NCBI GenBank assembly: GCA_016930735.1
Contig: JAFGGF010000149.1
Location: 1-9,167 of the forward strand
Reading direction: 5' to 3'
DNA length: 9,167 bases
Source of the DNA: Prolixibacteraceae bacterium
GTDB lineage: Bacteria; Bacteroidota; Bacteroidia; Bacteroidales; Prolixibacteraceae
Shown: positions 1 through 6,322 of the stretch, one piece after another
How positions within the stretch are numbered: the stretch's first letter is position 1
How the letters are laid out: each line of letters starts with the position of its first letter
Translations under genes and position numbers: made by a program
The notes under the pieces: model-generated
Told to the model about the DNA's origin: nothing
Database searches by the model: none
Seen by the model: only the letters and a program-made list of their open reading frames with translations

Positions 1-5
1 AATTG

Positions 6-35
6 TTTGATAGTTAATGATATTTTCTATCTTGC
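6..35 (+). promoter_or_regulatory. Possible Bacteroidota-type promoter for the NifX-like gene
   Basis: TTTG at 6-9 is followed after 18 bases by TATCTTGC (28-35), which matches four of the six fixed positions of the Bacteroidota -7 element TAnnTTTG. Spacing is close to the usual 19 or so bases. It lies 24 bases before the start codon at 60. The match is only partial, so the gene could instead be read from upstream of the window. Confidence 0.3.
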
Positions 36-59
36 ATAAAAATCAGGAGAATATTTGCT

Positions 60-386
60 ATGAAAAAATTATATGCTATATCTTCCAAAGGGAAAACCCT
101 TAAGTCGTTTTTGGATGTCAGGTTTGGCCGGTGCGAAAGTATTGTGATCTACGATCCGGTAAAAAAAGACCATGCCATTATGGATAATCCGTTCAGGGAA
201 GCAGACCATGCCGGTATTAAGCTGGTTAATTTTCTTGAGAAAAACGGTGTTACAGCAATCATCACAGGTGAAGTTGGCCCCATGGTTCAGGATAAACTTG
301 AAAAGGATAAAATTCAATTGATACTTCTTGAAGAAGAAAGGATCAAAATTGAAGAAGTTATATCACGGATAAAAGTTCCGAAATAG
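60..386 (+). CDS. NifX/NifB-C-terminal-like iron-molybdenum cofactor-binding family protein
   Basis: A 108-residue single-domain protein of the dinitrogenase iron-molybdenum cofactor family (NifX, NafY, C-terminal NifB type). Visible family features are an N-terminal beta strand, the segment VRFGRCESIVIYD (residues 20-32) that matches the usual 'D-x-RFGR..-f-i-y-D' stretch, a central His50-Ala-Gly, and GEVGP at 70-74 before a helix and the closing 'I-x-L-I-L-L' strand. Characterised relatives bind or carry Fe-S or FeMo-cofactor precursors. Short stand-alone versions are common in anaerobes without nitrogenase, and their role is mostly unknown. No other nif gene is visible, so nitrogen fixation should not be inferred. 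The ATG is supported by AGGAGA at 45-50, nine bases upstream, one of few good ribosome sites here. Family confidence is high; function is open. Confidence 0.85.
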   Translation: MKKLYAISSKGKTLKSFLDVRFGRCESIVIYDPVKKDHAIMDNPFREADHAGIKLVNFLEKNGVTAIITGEVGPMVQDKLEKDKIQLILLEEERIKIEEVISRIKVPK

Positions 387-410
387 GTGTTTTAAAAACT
401 TACTTGTACC

Positions 411-432
411 GATGCACAAATCAGTGCATTTT
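411..432 (+). terminator. Small hairpin with short T-run, possible terminator of the NifX-like gene
   Basis: ATGCAC (412-417) pairs with GTGCAT (424-429) around a six-base loop, followed by TTTT to 432. The stem is only six base pairs and the T-run is short, so termination would be weak. Because it is a near-perfect dyad just before the GNAT start at 445, it could also be an operator. Confidence 0.35.
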
Positions 433-444
433 ACATAAAATTTT

Positions 445-900
445 ATGATAATCAGAAAAGCTGTTTATGACGATTGGGCTGTAATTGCTGAATTTCAGGT
501 TGCCATGGCACTCGAAACTGAAAATCTGCATTTAGACCGATCAACTGTGGAAAAAGGAGTAAAAGCCGTTTTTAAAAATCCTTCAAAGGGAATTTATTTT
601 GTAGGCGAAAAAGACAATAAAGTTGTCGGCTCTTTAATGATTACATTTGAATGGAGTGACTGGCGGAATGGCAATGTCTGGTGGATTCAATCGGTTTATG
701 TTGTGCCGGAAGCCCGTCGCGAAGGGATTTTTAAAAAACTTTATTTGCATGTTAAGGAAATTGTAATTAGTGATCCCGGACTTCGTGGATTAAGATTGTA
801 TGCTGAAAAGAGCAATTATATTGCACATCATACCTACCATAGCCTGGGAATGGACTCCAGTCATTATGATATGTTTGAATGGATGAAACAAAGTGATTAG
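445..900 (+). CDS. GNAT family N-acetyltransferase
   Basis: A 151-residue cytoplasmic protein of the GCN5-related N-acetyltransferase superfamily, which moves an acetyl group from acetyl-CoA to an amine. The N terminus MIIRKAVYDDW is the usual first strand and helix. Motif A appears at about residues 84-101: strand VYVVPEA followed by the acetyl-CoA pyrophosphate-binding loop R91-R-E-G-I-F (the R/Q-x-x-G-x-G/A signature, with Phe as last residue). The C-terminal part, LRLYAEKSN followed by AHHTYHSLGM (127-136), is the typical motif B region, where a Tyr often acts as general acid. One complete domain, normal length, no fusion. The substrate cannot be read from the sequence. The ATG at 445 sits 12 bases after the hairpin T-run, with no clear Shine-Dalgarno site. 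The next gene starts 37 bases after the stop and may be co-transcribed. Confidence 0.9.
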   Translation: MIIRKAVYDDWAVIAEFQVAMALETENLHLDRSTVEKGVKAVFKNPSKGIYFVGEKDNKVVGSLMITFEWSDWRNGNVWWIQSVYVVPEARREGIFKKLYLHVKEIVISDPGLRGLRLYAEKSNYIAHHTYHSLGMDSSHYDMFEWMKQSD

Positions 901-937
901 GAATTGGTAGCCAGCAGAAAATAAATTTTCGGCTAAA

Positions 938-1831
938 ATGGAACAACAAATAACAACCAAAATGTTACAACCTCACATCAGGCAACAAATTATCAGGGCT
1001 CAACGAAATGAAGTAACTGAATATCATATTTACAAAAGACTTTCCGGGTCGGTAAAAAATACTGAAAACAGTAAAGTTCTGAAATCCATAGCAGAAGATG
1101 AACTGAGGCATTATAAAATCTGGCATGGATATTCAGGGCGTGATGTAAATCCAAGTCGTTGGGATGTATTTAAATTCTACTGGATTTCAAGGTTATTCGG
1201 ATTGACTTTCGGACTAAAGCTGATGGAAAGGGGGGAAGAAAAAGCCCAGGTTAATTACGATGAAATTGGCGAAGATATTCCCGAAGCAATAAAAATAAGC
1301 AAAGAGGAGAACGATCATGAGAAAAAGCTCCTTGCCATGATCGATGAAAATCATTTAAAATACATTGGTTCCATTGTTCTTGGATTAAACGATGCTTTGG
1401 TTGAAATCCTTGGAACACTTGCCGGGCTTACATTTGCCCTTCAGAACAATAAACTGGTGGCTTTGGTTGGTGTGATTGCCGGAATTGCCGGAGCCCTGTC
1501 CATGTCATCATCCGAATACCTTTCAGTTAAATCGGAAGGGAAGGAGGAAGGAGCCGTTAAATCAGCAATTTTTACAGGTTTTGCATACATTATTGCAGTG
1601 GTATTCCTCGTTGTACCTTACCTGTTATTTTCATCGCCATGGTTAAGCCTTGCGGTGGCAGTTACCGATTCAGTATTTGTGGTATTTCTTTTTACTTATT
1701 ATATATCGGTCGCAAATGACCAGCCTTTCAGGAAACGGTTTTTCGAAATGGTAATTTTAAGCACCGTTGTCGGCCTTATTTCATTCGGATTGGGATACCT
1801 GGCAAGGATGCTTTTCGGGATTGATGTGTAA
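938..1831 (+). CDS. Ferritin-like domain fused to VIT1/CCC1 membrane transporter (MbfA-type, probable iron exporter)
   Basis: A 297-residue two-domain protein. Residues about 12-138 form a rubrerythrin-like four-helix unit with apparent diiron ligands: Glu25/Glu28 in helix 1, E55-x-x-H58 in helix 2, Glu97-Glu101 in helix 3 and E124-x-x-H127 in helix 4. Residues about 143-292 are a VIT1/CCC1 domain with five predicted membrane spans; GLNDALVEILG (149-159) and SMSSSEYLSVKSE (188-200) match the metal-site helices of the family. Only a short charged link joins spans 2 and 3, where plant VIT1 carries its cytoplasmic metal-binding domain, so the N-terminal diiron domain probably takes over that job. 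Alphaproteobacterial MbfA has the same order and exports iron, protecting against iron and peroxide stress. Iron (or manganese) export here is inferred. Met9 is an alternative start. No Fur- or Irr-like box is obvious. Confidence 0.85.
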   Translation: MEQQITTKMLQPHIRQQIIRAQRNEVTEYHIYKRLSGSVKNTENSKVLKSIAEDELRHYKIWHGYSGRDVNPSRWDVFKFYWISRLFGLTFGLKLMERGEEKAQVNYDEIGEDIPEAIKISKEENDHEKKLLAMIDENHLKYIGSIVLGLNDALVEILGTLAGLTFALQNNKLVALVGVIAGIAGALSMSSSEYLSVKSEGKEEGAVKSAIFTGFAYIIAVVFLVVPYLLFSSPWLSLAVAVTDSVFVVFLFTYYISVANDQPFRKRFFEMVILSTVVGLISFGLGYLARMLFGIDV

Positions 1832-1851
1832 ACTATTAAGAACCTCCGGCT

Positions 1852-2514
1852 ATGAGTTCGTATCTGTATAAATTGATTCAACAGGGTGAACACCAGGAAC
1901 AGGATTTTAAATTCTGTATTACTGATTCAAAAAAAATTGCAAGATCACTGGTAGCTTTTGCCAATACCAAAGGAGGCAGGTTGCTGGTGGGTGTAAAAGA
2001 TAATGGAAAAATTGCAGGTGTAAGGTCAGAAGAAGAGTATTATATGGTGGAAGGAGCTGCATCTATTTACAGCAAGCCACAAATAAAATTTTCTTCGAAA
2101 CAATGGAATGTGGAGGGCAAGACCGTTCTCGAAATTGATGTGGCACCAAGCCCTGATAAACCGCATTTTGCACAGGATGAAAATGGGAAATGGATAGCTT
2201 ACACCCGCAAGGATGATGAAAACCTGATGGTTAACCGGATCCAGGTGGAGGTATGGAAAAAGGAAAAAAGCCCGGATGGTATTTATATTTATTACTCCAA
2301 AGATGAAAAATTCCTTGTTGATTATCTTTTTATAAATGAATCAATTACTCTCTCAAAATATGTGAGGCTCGCACTCATTTCAAGGCAAAAAGCCATAGAA
2401 ATCCTTTCCAATTTTGTTCTGATGAAAATAATAAATATGGAATCGCTTGAGGGTAAAACTGTGTTTTCGTTAAACCAGGAATTTGATAAGGAAGAGTTGA
2501 AAAAATTCAGGTAG
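1852..2514 (+). CDS. AlbA_2 (Schlafen-type) domain protein, possible DNA/RNA-binding regulator
   Basis: A 220-residue protein with an N-terminal AlbA_2 domain (about 8-130). Supporting motifs are G12-E-H-Q-E-Q-D-F-K at the start, then ARSLVAFANTKGG followed by LLVGVKDNGKIAGV (30-57), the classic 'FaNt-GG-llvGV-d-G-i-G' block, and later HFAQDENGKWIAYTR (105-119). These proteins are often annotated as 'ATP-binding protein' or 'transcriptional regulator', but their biochemistry is poorly known; relatives include Schlafen-type nucleases and nucleic-acid-binding proteins. The C-terminal part (about 148-212) is helical and ends in a strand-like segment, GKTVFSLNQE, which could be a winged helix, though I cannot confirm it. 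It begins 20 bases after the ferritin-VIT gene, so co-transcription is likely; whether it regulates that gene is unknown. No clear terminator follows. Confidence 0.75.
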   Translation: MSSYLYKLIQQGEHQEQDFKFCITDSKKIARSLVAFANTKGGRLLVGVKDNGKIAGVRSEEEYYMVEGAASIYSKPQIKFSSKQWNVEGKTVLEIDVAPSPDKPHFAQDENGKWIAYTRKDDENLMVNRIQVEVWKKEKSPDGIYIYYSKDEKFLVDYLFINESITLSKYVRLALISRQKAIEILSNFVLMKIINMESLEGKTVFSLNQEFDKEELKKFR

Positions 2515-2619
2515 GAAATTTTTTGTCGTCCTTGTTGTATTTGTTGTCAATGTTATCCTTTTTTGGGCAAAAGTGTCAGGTCATTTTTTAAAATCCTAAT
2601 TTTTTTCTTTTTTGATTCC

Positions 2620-2642
2620 AACCTTTTAAAATAACTTACGTC
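2620..2642 (+). promoter_or_regulatory. Candidate ECF-sigma-type promoter before the sigma factor gene
   Basis: AAC at 2620-2622 and CGTC at 2639-2642 are separated by 16 bases, the spacing and core bases of many ECF promoters (AAC in the -35, CGT in the -10). Transcription would begin near 2649, giving a leader of about 18 bases before the GTG start at 2668. This would fit self-activation. An alternative is a weak housekeeping promoter, with TTTG at 2611-2614 and TAACTTAC at 2632-2639. The rest of the 2515-2667 gap is T-rich and shows no gene or clear terminator. Confidence 0.3.
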
Positions 2643-2667
2643 ATATAAACAAACCTGAAAAAAATCA

Positions 2668-3246
2668 GTGCTGCAAAAGAGTGAAATTATACTTGTAGGG
2701 CAATGCCGCAAAGGGAATGTAAAAGCTCAATATAATCTGTACCGGCTTTATGCCAAAGGTATGTATAATGTTGCCATTCGGATGGTTGGCGACAGCCAGG
2801 TAGCAGAAGATATTTTACAGGAAGCGTTTATTAAAGCATTTAATGGACTTGATAAATTACAAAACGATGTAGCATTCGGAAGTTGGTTAAAAAGGATTGT
2901 GATAAACCTTTGTATTGATTATTCACGAAAGGACAGGTTTGTTTTTGCTGAAATAGATGAAATTAAAGGCAGTGACTTTATTTCAGAGGAAATTGATGAT
3001 GAAACCGATCCTGCCTTTGTGCATGAGTTAATTAAAAAATTGCCCGAAGGTGCCCGTCAGATTTTGGTAATGAGGGCAATCGAAGGTTACCGGCATGCTG
3101 AAATAGGGGAAGAACTGGGGATTTCTGAATCAACGGCAAAAACCCAGTTTTTCAGGGCAAGGCAATTACTGGCGGAAATGATAAAAGAAAAATGGAATGA
3201 AGACAGATCTCGAAAAATATCTGAAAGAAAAACGGCTTCTGCTTGA
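2668..3246 (+). CDS. ECF-family RNA polymerase sigma factor
   Basis: A 192-residue sigma-70 family protein with only the two domains of the extracytoplasmic-function class. Region 2 spans about 18-88: AEDILQEAFIKAF (46-58) is the region 2.2 core-binding helix, and FGSWLKRIVINLCIDYSRK (70-88) covers the -10 recognition part. Region 4 spans about 122-172: LPEGARQILVMRAIEGY, then the helix-turn-helix HAEIGEELGISESTAKTQ (143-160) that reads the -35 element. The start is GTG: an in-frame TGA at 2656-2658 blocks any longer form, and the next ATG (residue 32) would cut into region 2. The charged tail after residue 175 comes from the overlap with the next gene, whose ATG is at 3197, 50 bases before the end of this one. 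That overlap suggests translational coupling to the membrane protein that follows. Confidence 0.93.
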   Translation: MLQKSEIILVGQCRKGNVKAQYNLYRLYAKGMYNVAIRMVGDSQVAEDILQEAFIKAFNGLDKLQNDVAFGSWLKRIVINLCIDYSRKDRFVFAEIDEIKGSDFISEEIDDETDPAFVHELIKKLPEGARQILVMRAIEGYRHAEIGEELGISESTAKTQFFRARQLLAEMIKEKWNEDRSRKISERKTASA

Positions 3247-3727
3247 TGCCGATCAACCGGATGAAAATTCTGTGTGGGAAGGGATCAGGGCTGGTTTGGC
3301 AGAGCCCGGGAAAGTTCACGCAAACTGGTTCTGGAAGATCGCAGCTGTATTCCTGTTCGGAGTTTTAATAACTTATGTTGCTATGAATGAGCTCCGTAGA
3401 GGAGAAAGTCAGCCAGCCAGCCTTGCTGACATTTCGGAAGAACTTGGCAAACAGGAGGCTGAATTTAAAAAAGTTGCCAATAGTAAATGGGACCAGGTTA
3501 AACCTTATTTATCGGAGGATAAATCTGATATCCGGTTTCTGCTTGATGAATTAAATGAACTGGAAACAATTCACAAGATTTATCAGAGCGATCTGAAGGA
3601 ACTTGGATCCAACGAATATATTATCAGGGCTTTACTGGATTATTATCAGAAAAAAATAAAAATATTGGACAGAATTTTACTTGAAATCGAAAAACAAAAT
3701 AATTATGAAGAAAAAGTTACATTATAA
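3197..3727 (+). CDS. Single-pass membrane protein in the anti-sigma factor position
   Basis: A 176-residue protein with a charged cytoplasmic N terminus (1-42), one membrane span at about 43-63 (WFWKIAAVFLFGVLITYVA) and a C-terminal region (about 75-172) rich in Lys, Glu and Leu that is probably helical and coiled-coil-like in the periplasm. The layout is that of a membrane-anchored anti-sigma factor, and the gene overlaps the sigma gene by 50 bases. I do not see the zinc-binding His-x-x-x-Cys-x-x-Cys motif of ZAS anti-sigma factors, nor a FecR domain, so the call rests on position and topology. The N-terminal stretch (LEKYLKEKRLLLDADQPDENSVWEGI) would be the sigma-binding part. Its end overlaps the next gene's ATG (3705) by 23 bases. 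Confidence 0.6.
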   Translation: MKTDLEKYLKEKRLLLDADQPDENSVWEGIRAGLAEPGKVHANWFWKIAAVFLFGVLITYVAMNELRRGESQPASLADISEELGKQEAEFKKVANSKWDQVKPYLSEDKSDIRFLLDELNELETIHKIYQSDLKELGSNEYIIRALLDYYQKKIKILDRILLEIEKQNNYEEKVTL

Positions 3728-4997
3728 AATTATTGTTTTGCTGTTATCATTAACAGTTACATCTGGCTGGTTGAAGGCCCAAAGCTACAGTGCATCAGAG
3801 AGTTTTAGCAAATCATCGGCAGTTCCGGAAGGCATTAATGTAGTGCTTAACAATTATTCAGCCGACCTTGTTATCAACACAACCAATGAAAATGTTATTT
3901 CCATAAAAACTGAAATAAAAGTAAACGGAAAATCGAAGGAAGATGTGGAAATGGTGTTCGATGCAATAAAAAACCTTGAATTTGAACTTCATGGAAATAC
4001 ATTCGAGATCGATACCCGTTTTTATAAGAATATGATGAATGTTGGCTTTAAATCCACTATGACTTTATTAAACGGCGAAAAAGTGAATATCAAAGATTTT
4101 GAAGTGCAGCACGAAATAAATATTCCAAAATCATCGTCGCTTGATTTTGAAAATAAATACGGCGATGTTGACATGGGTGATTTCGAGGGCAAAGCCAATT
4201 TTGATCTTTACAGTACAACTATCCATGGCGGCGATATTGGAAGTAATTCGAAAATGGCCATGAAATATTCAAAAATTTTTATGGGTAATCTGAAAGATGT
4301 TGAATTTGACCTGTATGATACCGATGTTGTATTTGAAAATTGCGGAGATATAAATATTGAAAGTAAATATTCGAAGGTTGAAGGTAAAAAAGCCGGGAGC
4401 CTTGTTATCGATTCATATGATGATAAATTTAAAATATCTGCGGTATCAAACGCAAAGATTGATGCCAAATATTCGGATTTTGAATTCTCTTCCGACCTTG
4501 GAACTGCTGAGCTTAATTTTTACGATTCGAATTTTTCTGCAGGGAATGCAAATAAATGCTCATACAGCGGGAAATATTCAGAATTGATTTTTAAAGATGT
4601 TAAGGAAGTTAATATTCCGGAATCTTATGATGATAAATTCAGTTTTGGGAAAACAAAGGAAATAAAAGTAACCGAAAGCAAATATTCCGATTATTATATT
4701 AACCAGGCCGATGCATTTTATCTTGTGGGTTACGATGATAATATTACCATTGAAGGCTTGGCCGGCGAATTTAACGGGCCCGTTAATGTTGACGGGAAAT
4801 ATATTAAACTTAATATCGATTCTGAAAATAAGCCTTTCCAGTTACATTTTAATATTAAGTACCCGAAAATAGATATACCCGATGACGTTCAGATTATAAA
4901 ACAAATAGAAAAAAGCAGCACACTGGAACTTGTCGGGAATAACTCAGGAGGCGAAATAATTGTCACCGGATATGATATGAATGTAATTATTAAATAA
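3705..4997 (+). CDS. Secreted beta-solenoid protein with alternating Lys-Tyr-Ser and Tyr-Asp rungs
   Basis: A 430-residue protein of unknown function, related in style to DUF4097-type putative adhesins. A signal peptide is clear: MKKK, a hydrophobic core (about 9-20), and likely cleavage after LKAQ (26). Residues about 30-145 are mixed strands. From about 150 to 370 the chain repeats almost perfectly: Lys-Tyr pairs have their Tyr at 152, 188, 222, 256, 291, 327 and 366, and a second set of Tyr (mostly Tyr-Asp) falls at 169, 204, 238, 273, 308 and 343. The super-repeat is about 35 residues, two strand-rich rungs of 16-19, as expected for a right-handed beta-solenoid. There is no lipobox and no recognised C-terminal sorting domain, so it is probably periplasmic or released. 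A TTG at 3681 would extend the frame, but ATG 3705 starts exactly at the signal peptide. The coupled sigma and anti-sigma-like genes suggest an envelope role. Confidence 0.8.
   Translation: MKKKLHYKIIVLLLSLTVTSGWLKAQSYSASESFSKSSAVPEGINVVLNNYSADLVINTTNENVISIKTEIKVNGKSKEDVEMVFDAIKNLEFELHGNTFEIDTRFYKNMMNVGFKSTMTLLNGEKVNIKDFEVQHEINIPKSSSLDFENKYGDVDMGDFEGKANFDLYSTTIHGGDIGSNSKMAMKYSKIFMGNLKDVEFDLYDTDVVFENCGDINIESKYSKVEGKKAGSLVIDSYDDKFKISAVSNAKIDAKYSDFEFSSDLGTAELNFYDSNFSAGNANKCSYSGKYSELIFKDVKEVNIPESYDDKFSFGKTKEIKVTESKYSDYYINQADAFYLVGYDDNITIEGLAGEFNGPVNVDGKYIKLNIDSENKPFQLHFNIKYPKIDIPDDVQIIKQIEKSSTLELVGNNSGGEIIVTGYDMNVIIK
4411..4644 (+). repeat. Duplicated 14-base block within the solenoid gene
   Basis: TATGATGATAAATT occurs at 4416-4429 and 4626-4639, exactly 210 bases apart, which equals 70 codons or two 35-residue super-repeats. 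It encodes the Tyr-Asp-Asp-Lys-Phe rung both times. The identity at DNA level fits internal duplication of repeat units, although conserved amino acids plus shared codon preference could also give it. Confidence 0.6.
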
Positions 4998-5024
4998 TCT
5001 ATAAAGAAATAAATTTTTACTAAT

Positions 5025-5052
5025 GCCTTCCTGTGATCCGGGAAGGCTTTTT
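5025..5052 (+). terminator. Intrinsic terminator of the sigma/solenoid operon
   Basis: GCCTTCC (5025-5031) pairs perfectly with GGAAGGC (5041-5047). Two further inner pairs (T5032-G5040, G5033-C5039) close a five-base loop, and TTTTT follows at 5048-5052. It begins 28 bases after the solenoid stop codon and is one of the two clearest terminators in the window. Confidence 0.88.
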
Positions 5053-5059
5053 ATATGAT

Positions 5060-5103
5060 TTTTGTTAACATTAAGATGAATTTTAATTGTACTTTTGTTA
5101 ACA
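5060..5103 (+). repeat. Direct repeat TTTTGTTAACA before the alkaline phosphatase gene
   Basis: Two identical 11-base copies lie at 5060-5070 and 5093-5103, 33 bases apart start to start, about three turns of the helix. Each contains the palindrome TGTTAACA, and the second overlaps the proposed -7 promoter element. The pair could be a dimeric regulator site placed on one face of the DNA. No known Pho box is recognised, and AT-rich DNA makes chance repeats more likely. Confidence 0.4.
5090..5097 (+). promoter_or_regulatory. Bacteroidota -7 promoter element (TACTTTTG) for the alkaline phosphatase
   Basis: TACTTTTG is a perfect match to TAnnTTTG. The nearest upstream TTTG (5061-5064) is 25 bases away, longer than the usual 19-21, so the -33 part is weak and an activator may be needed. 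Transcription would start near 5103, leaving a leader of roughly 57 bases. The element lies after the preceding terminator, so the gene is an independent unit. Confidence 0.5.
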
Positions 5104-5160
5104 ATTAATTTAAACCATAAACCTGATTTTCTGTTTATTTTAGAACAAAATAATAATAAG

Positions 5161-6306
5161 ATGAAAAAAATATTTCTAACCCTGATTATTAGTGTTATTG
5201 CTTTATCTGTATTTTCCCAGCAGGAATATTTAAATGCTACCTCCGATGTTAAAGTTTATAAGGGAGGCGGGACATATAAGGTTAAAACCTACAAGCAAAA
5301 ATTTAAGTCGGAAAAGCCAAAAAATGTGGTATTAATGATTGGTGACGGAATGGGTGTCGCGCAGGTTTTTGCCGGATTAACCGCAAATAAAGGGCATCTG
5401 TTTTTGGATAATTTCAGGTGGATTGGATTTTCAAAAACCCAGTCGGCCGATAATTATATAACTGATTCAGCTGCAGGAGGCACTGCTCTTTCATCCGGTA
5501 TTAAAACTTTTAATGGAGCCATAGGTGTTGATCTTGATACAGTTCCTGTAAAAACAATTCTCGAAGAAGCAGAGGAAAAAGGGTTGGCGACAGGTTTGGT
5601 CTCAACATCAGCTATCACTCATGCCACCCCGGCTTCATTTATTGCGCACCAGGCAAGCAGGAATTATTACGAAGCTATTGCTGCTGATTTTTTAAAAACC
5701 GATATTGATGTTTTTATAGGAGGAGGATACAATCATTTTGCAAAACGTATGGATGGAAGGAACTTGATTGATGAACTTCAGGAAAAAGGTTATAAAGTAT
5801 TACAGGATATTAATGAAATTAAAAAAGTAAAAAACGGGAAATTAGCAGGTTTGGTTGCTCCAATACATGCCGGCAGGTTAAATTTAAGGGGTGATTTACT
5901 GCCTGTTGCAACAAATACAGCATTAAATATTCTTAAAAAGGATGAAGACGGATTTTTCCTTATGGTTGAGGGCTCTCAAATCGACTGGGGTGCCCATGCA
6001 AATGATACAGAATATATCATAGAAGATATGCTTGATTTTGACAGGTCGATTGGGGAAGTCCTTGATTTTGCATCGAAAGACGGAGAAACACTGATTGTTG
6101 TTACTGCGGACCATGAAACCGGTGGTATGGCTATAACAGGAGGAAGTATGGATACAGGTGAGGTAGTAGGAGCTTTCAGTACGAAAGATCACTCAGCTGT
6201 TATGGTTCCGGTATTTGCTTTTGGGCCTGGTGCTGAAAATTTTACAGGCATCATGGAAAATACCAATATTTTTAAAAAAATTGAGGAATTACTGATAAAG
6301 AATTGA
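5161..6306 (+). CDS. phoA: Compact secreted alkaline phosphatase (PhoA family)
   Basis: A 381-residue phosphomonoesterase that releases phosphate from organic phosphates in the periplasm or outside the cell. The signal peptide is about residues 1-19, with cut after VFS or FSQ. All catalytic residues can be matched to E. coli PhoA: Asp62 (metal), Asp102-Ser103 (nucleophile Ser), His155/Thr157 (E. coli Asp153/Thr155), Arg167 (phosphate-binding Arg166), Glu270, Asp275, His279, Asp317-His318 and His344. His155 and Trp276 replace E. coli Asp153 and Lys328, the combination known from compact marine and cold-active enzymes such as the Vibrio and TAB5 phosphatases. At 381 residues it is far shorter than E. 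coli PhoA (471) and probably lacks much of the crown. The frame is open upstream to a TTG at 5095, but ATG 5161 begins the signal peptide. It has its own promoter and terminator. Confidence 0.95.
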   Translation: MKKIFLTLIISVIALSVFSQQEYLNATSDVKVYKGGGTYKVKTYKQKFKSEKPKNVVLMIGDGMGVAQVFAGLTANKGHLFLDNFRWIGFSKTQSADNYITDSAAGGTALSSGIKTFNGAIGVDLDTVPVKTILEEAEEKGLATGLVSTSAITHATPASFIAHQASRNYYEAIAADFLKTDIDVFIGGGYNHFAKRMDGRNLIDELQEKGYKVLQDINEIKKVKNGKLAGLVAPIHAGRLNLRGDLLPVATNTALNILKKDEDGFFLMVEGSQIDWGAHANDTEYIIEDMLDFDRSIGEVLDFASKDGETLIVVTADHETGGMAITGGSMDTGEVVGAFSTKDHSAVMVPVFAFGPGAENFTGIMENTNIFKKIEELLIKN

Positions 6307-6322
6307 ATAGAATCATTTAGTG

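Noticed and set aside
908..936. TAGCC ... GGCTA inverted repeat between the GNAT and ferritin-VIT genes
   Set aside because: The stem has only five base pairs, the loop is long and no T-run follows; it is not a convincing terminator or operator.
3681..3704. TTG-initiated extension of the solenoid protein
   Set aside because: It would put eight charged residues before a signal peptide that starts well at ATG 3705.
4208..4587. Antisense and alternate-frame open stretches inside the solenoid gene
   Set aside because: They arise from the repeated Lys-Tyr-Ser and Tyr-Asp codons; the annotated frame has a signal peptide and a periodic repeat.
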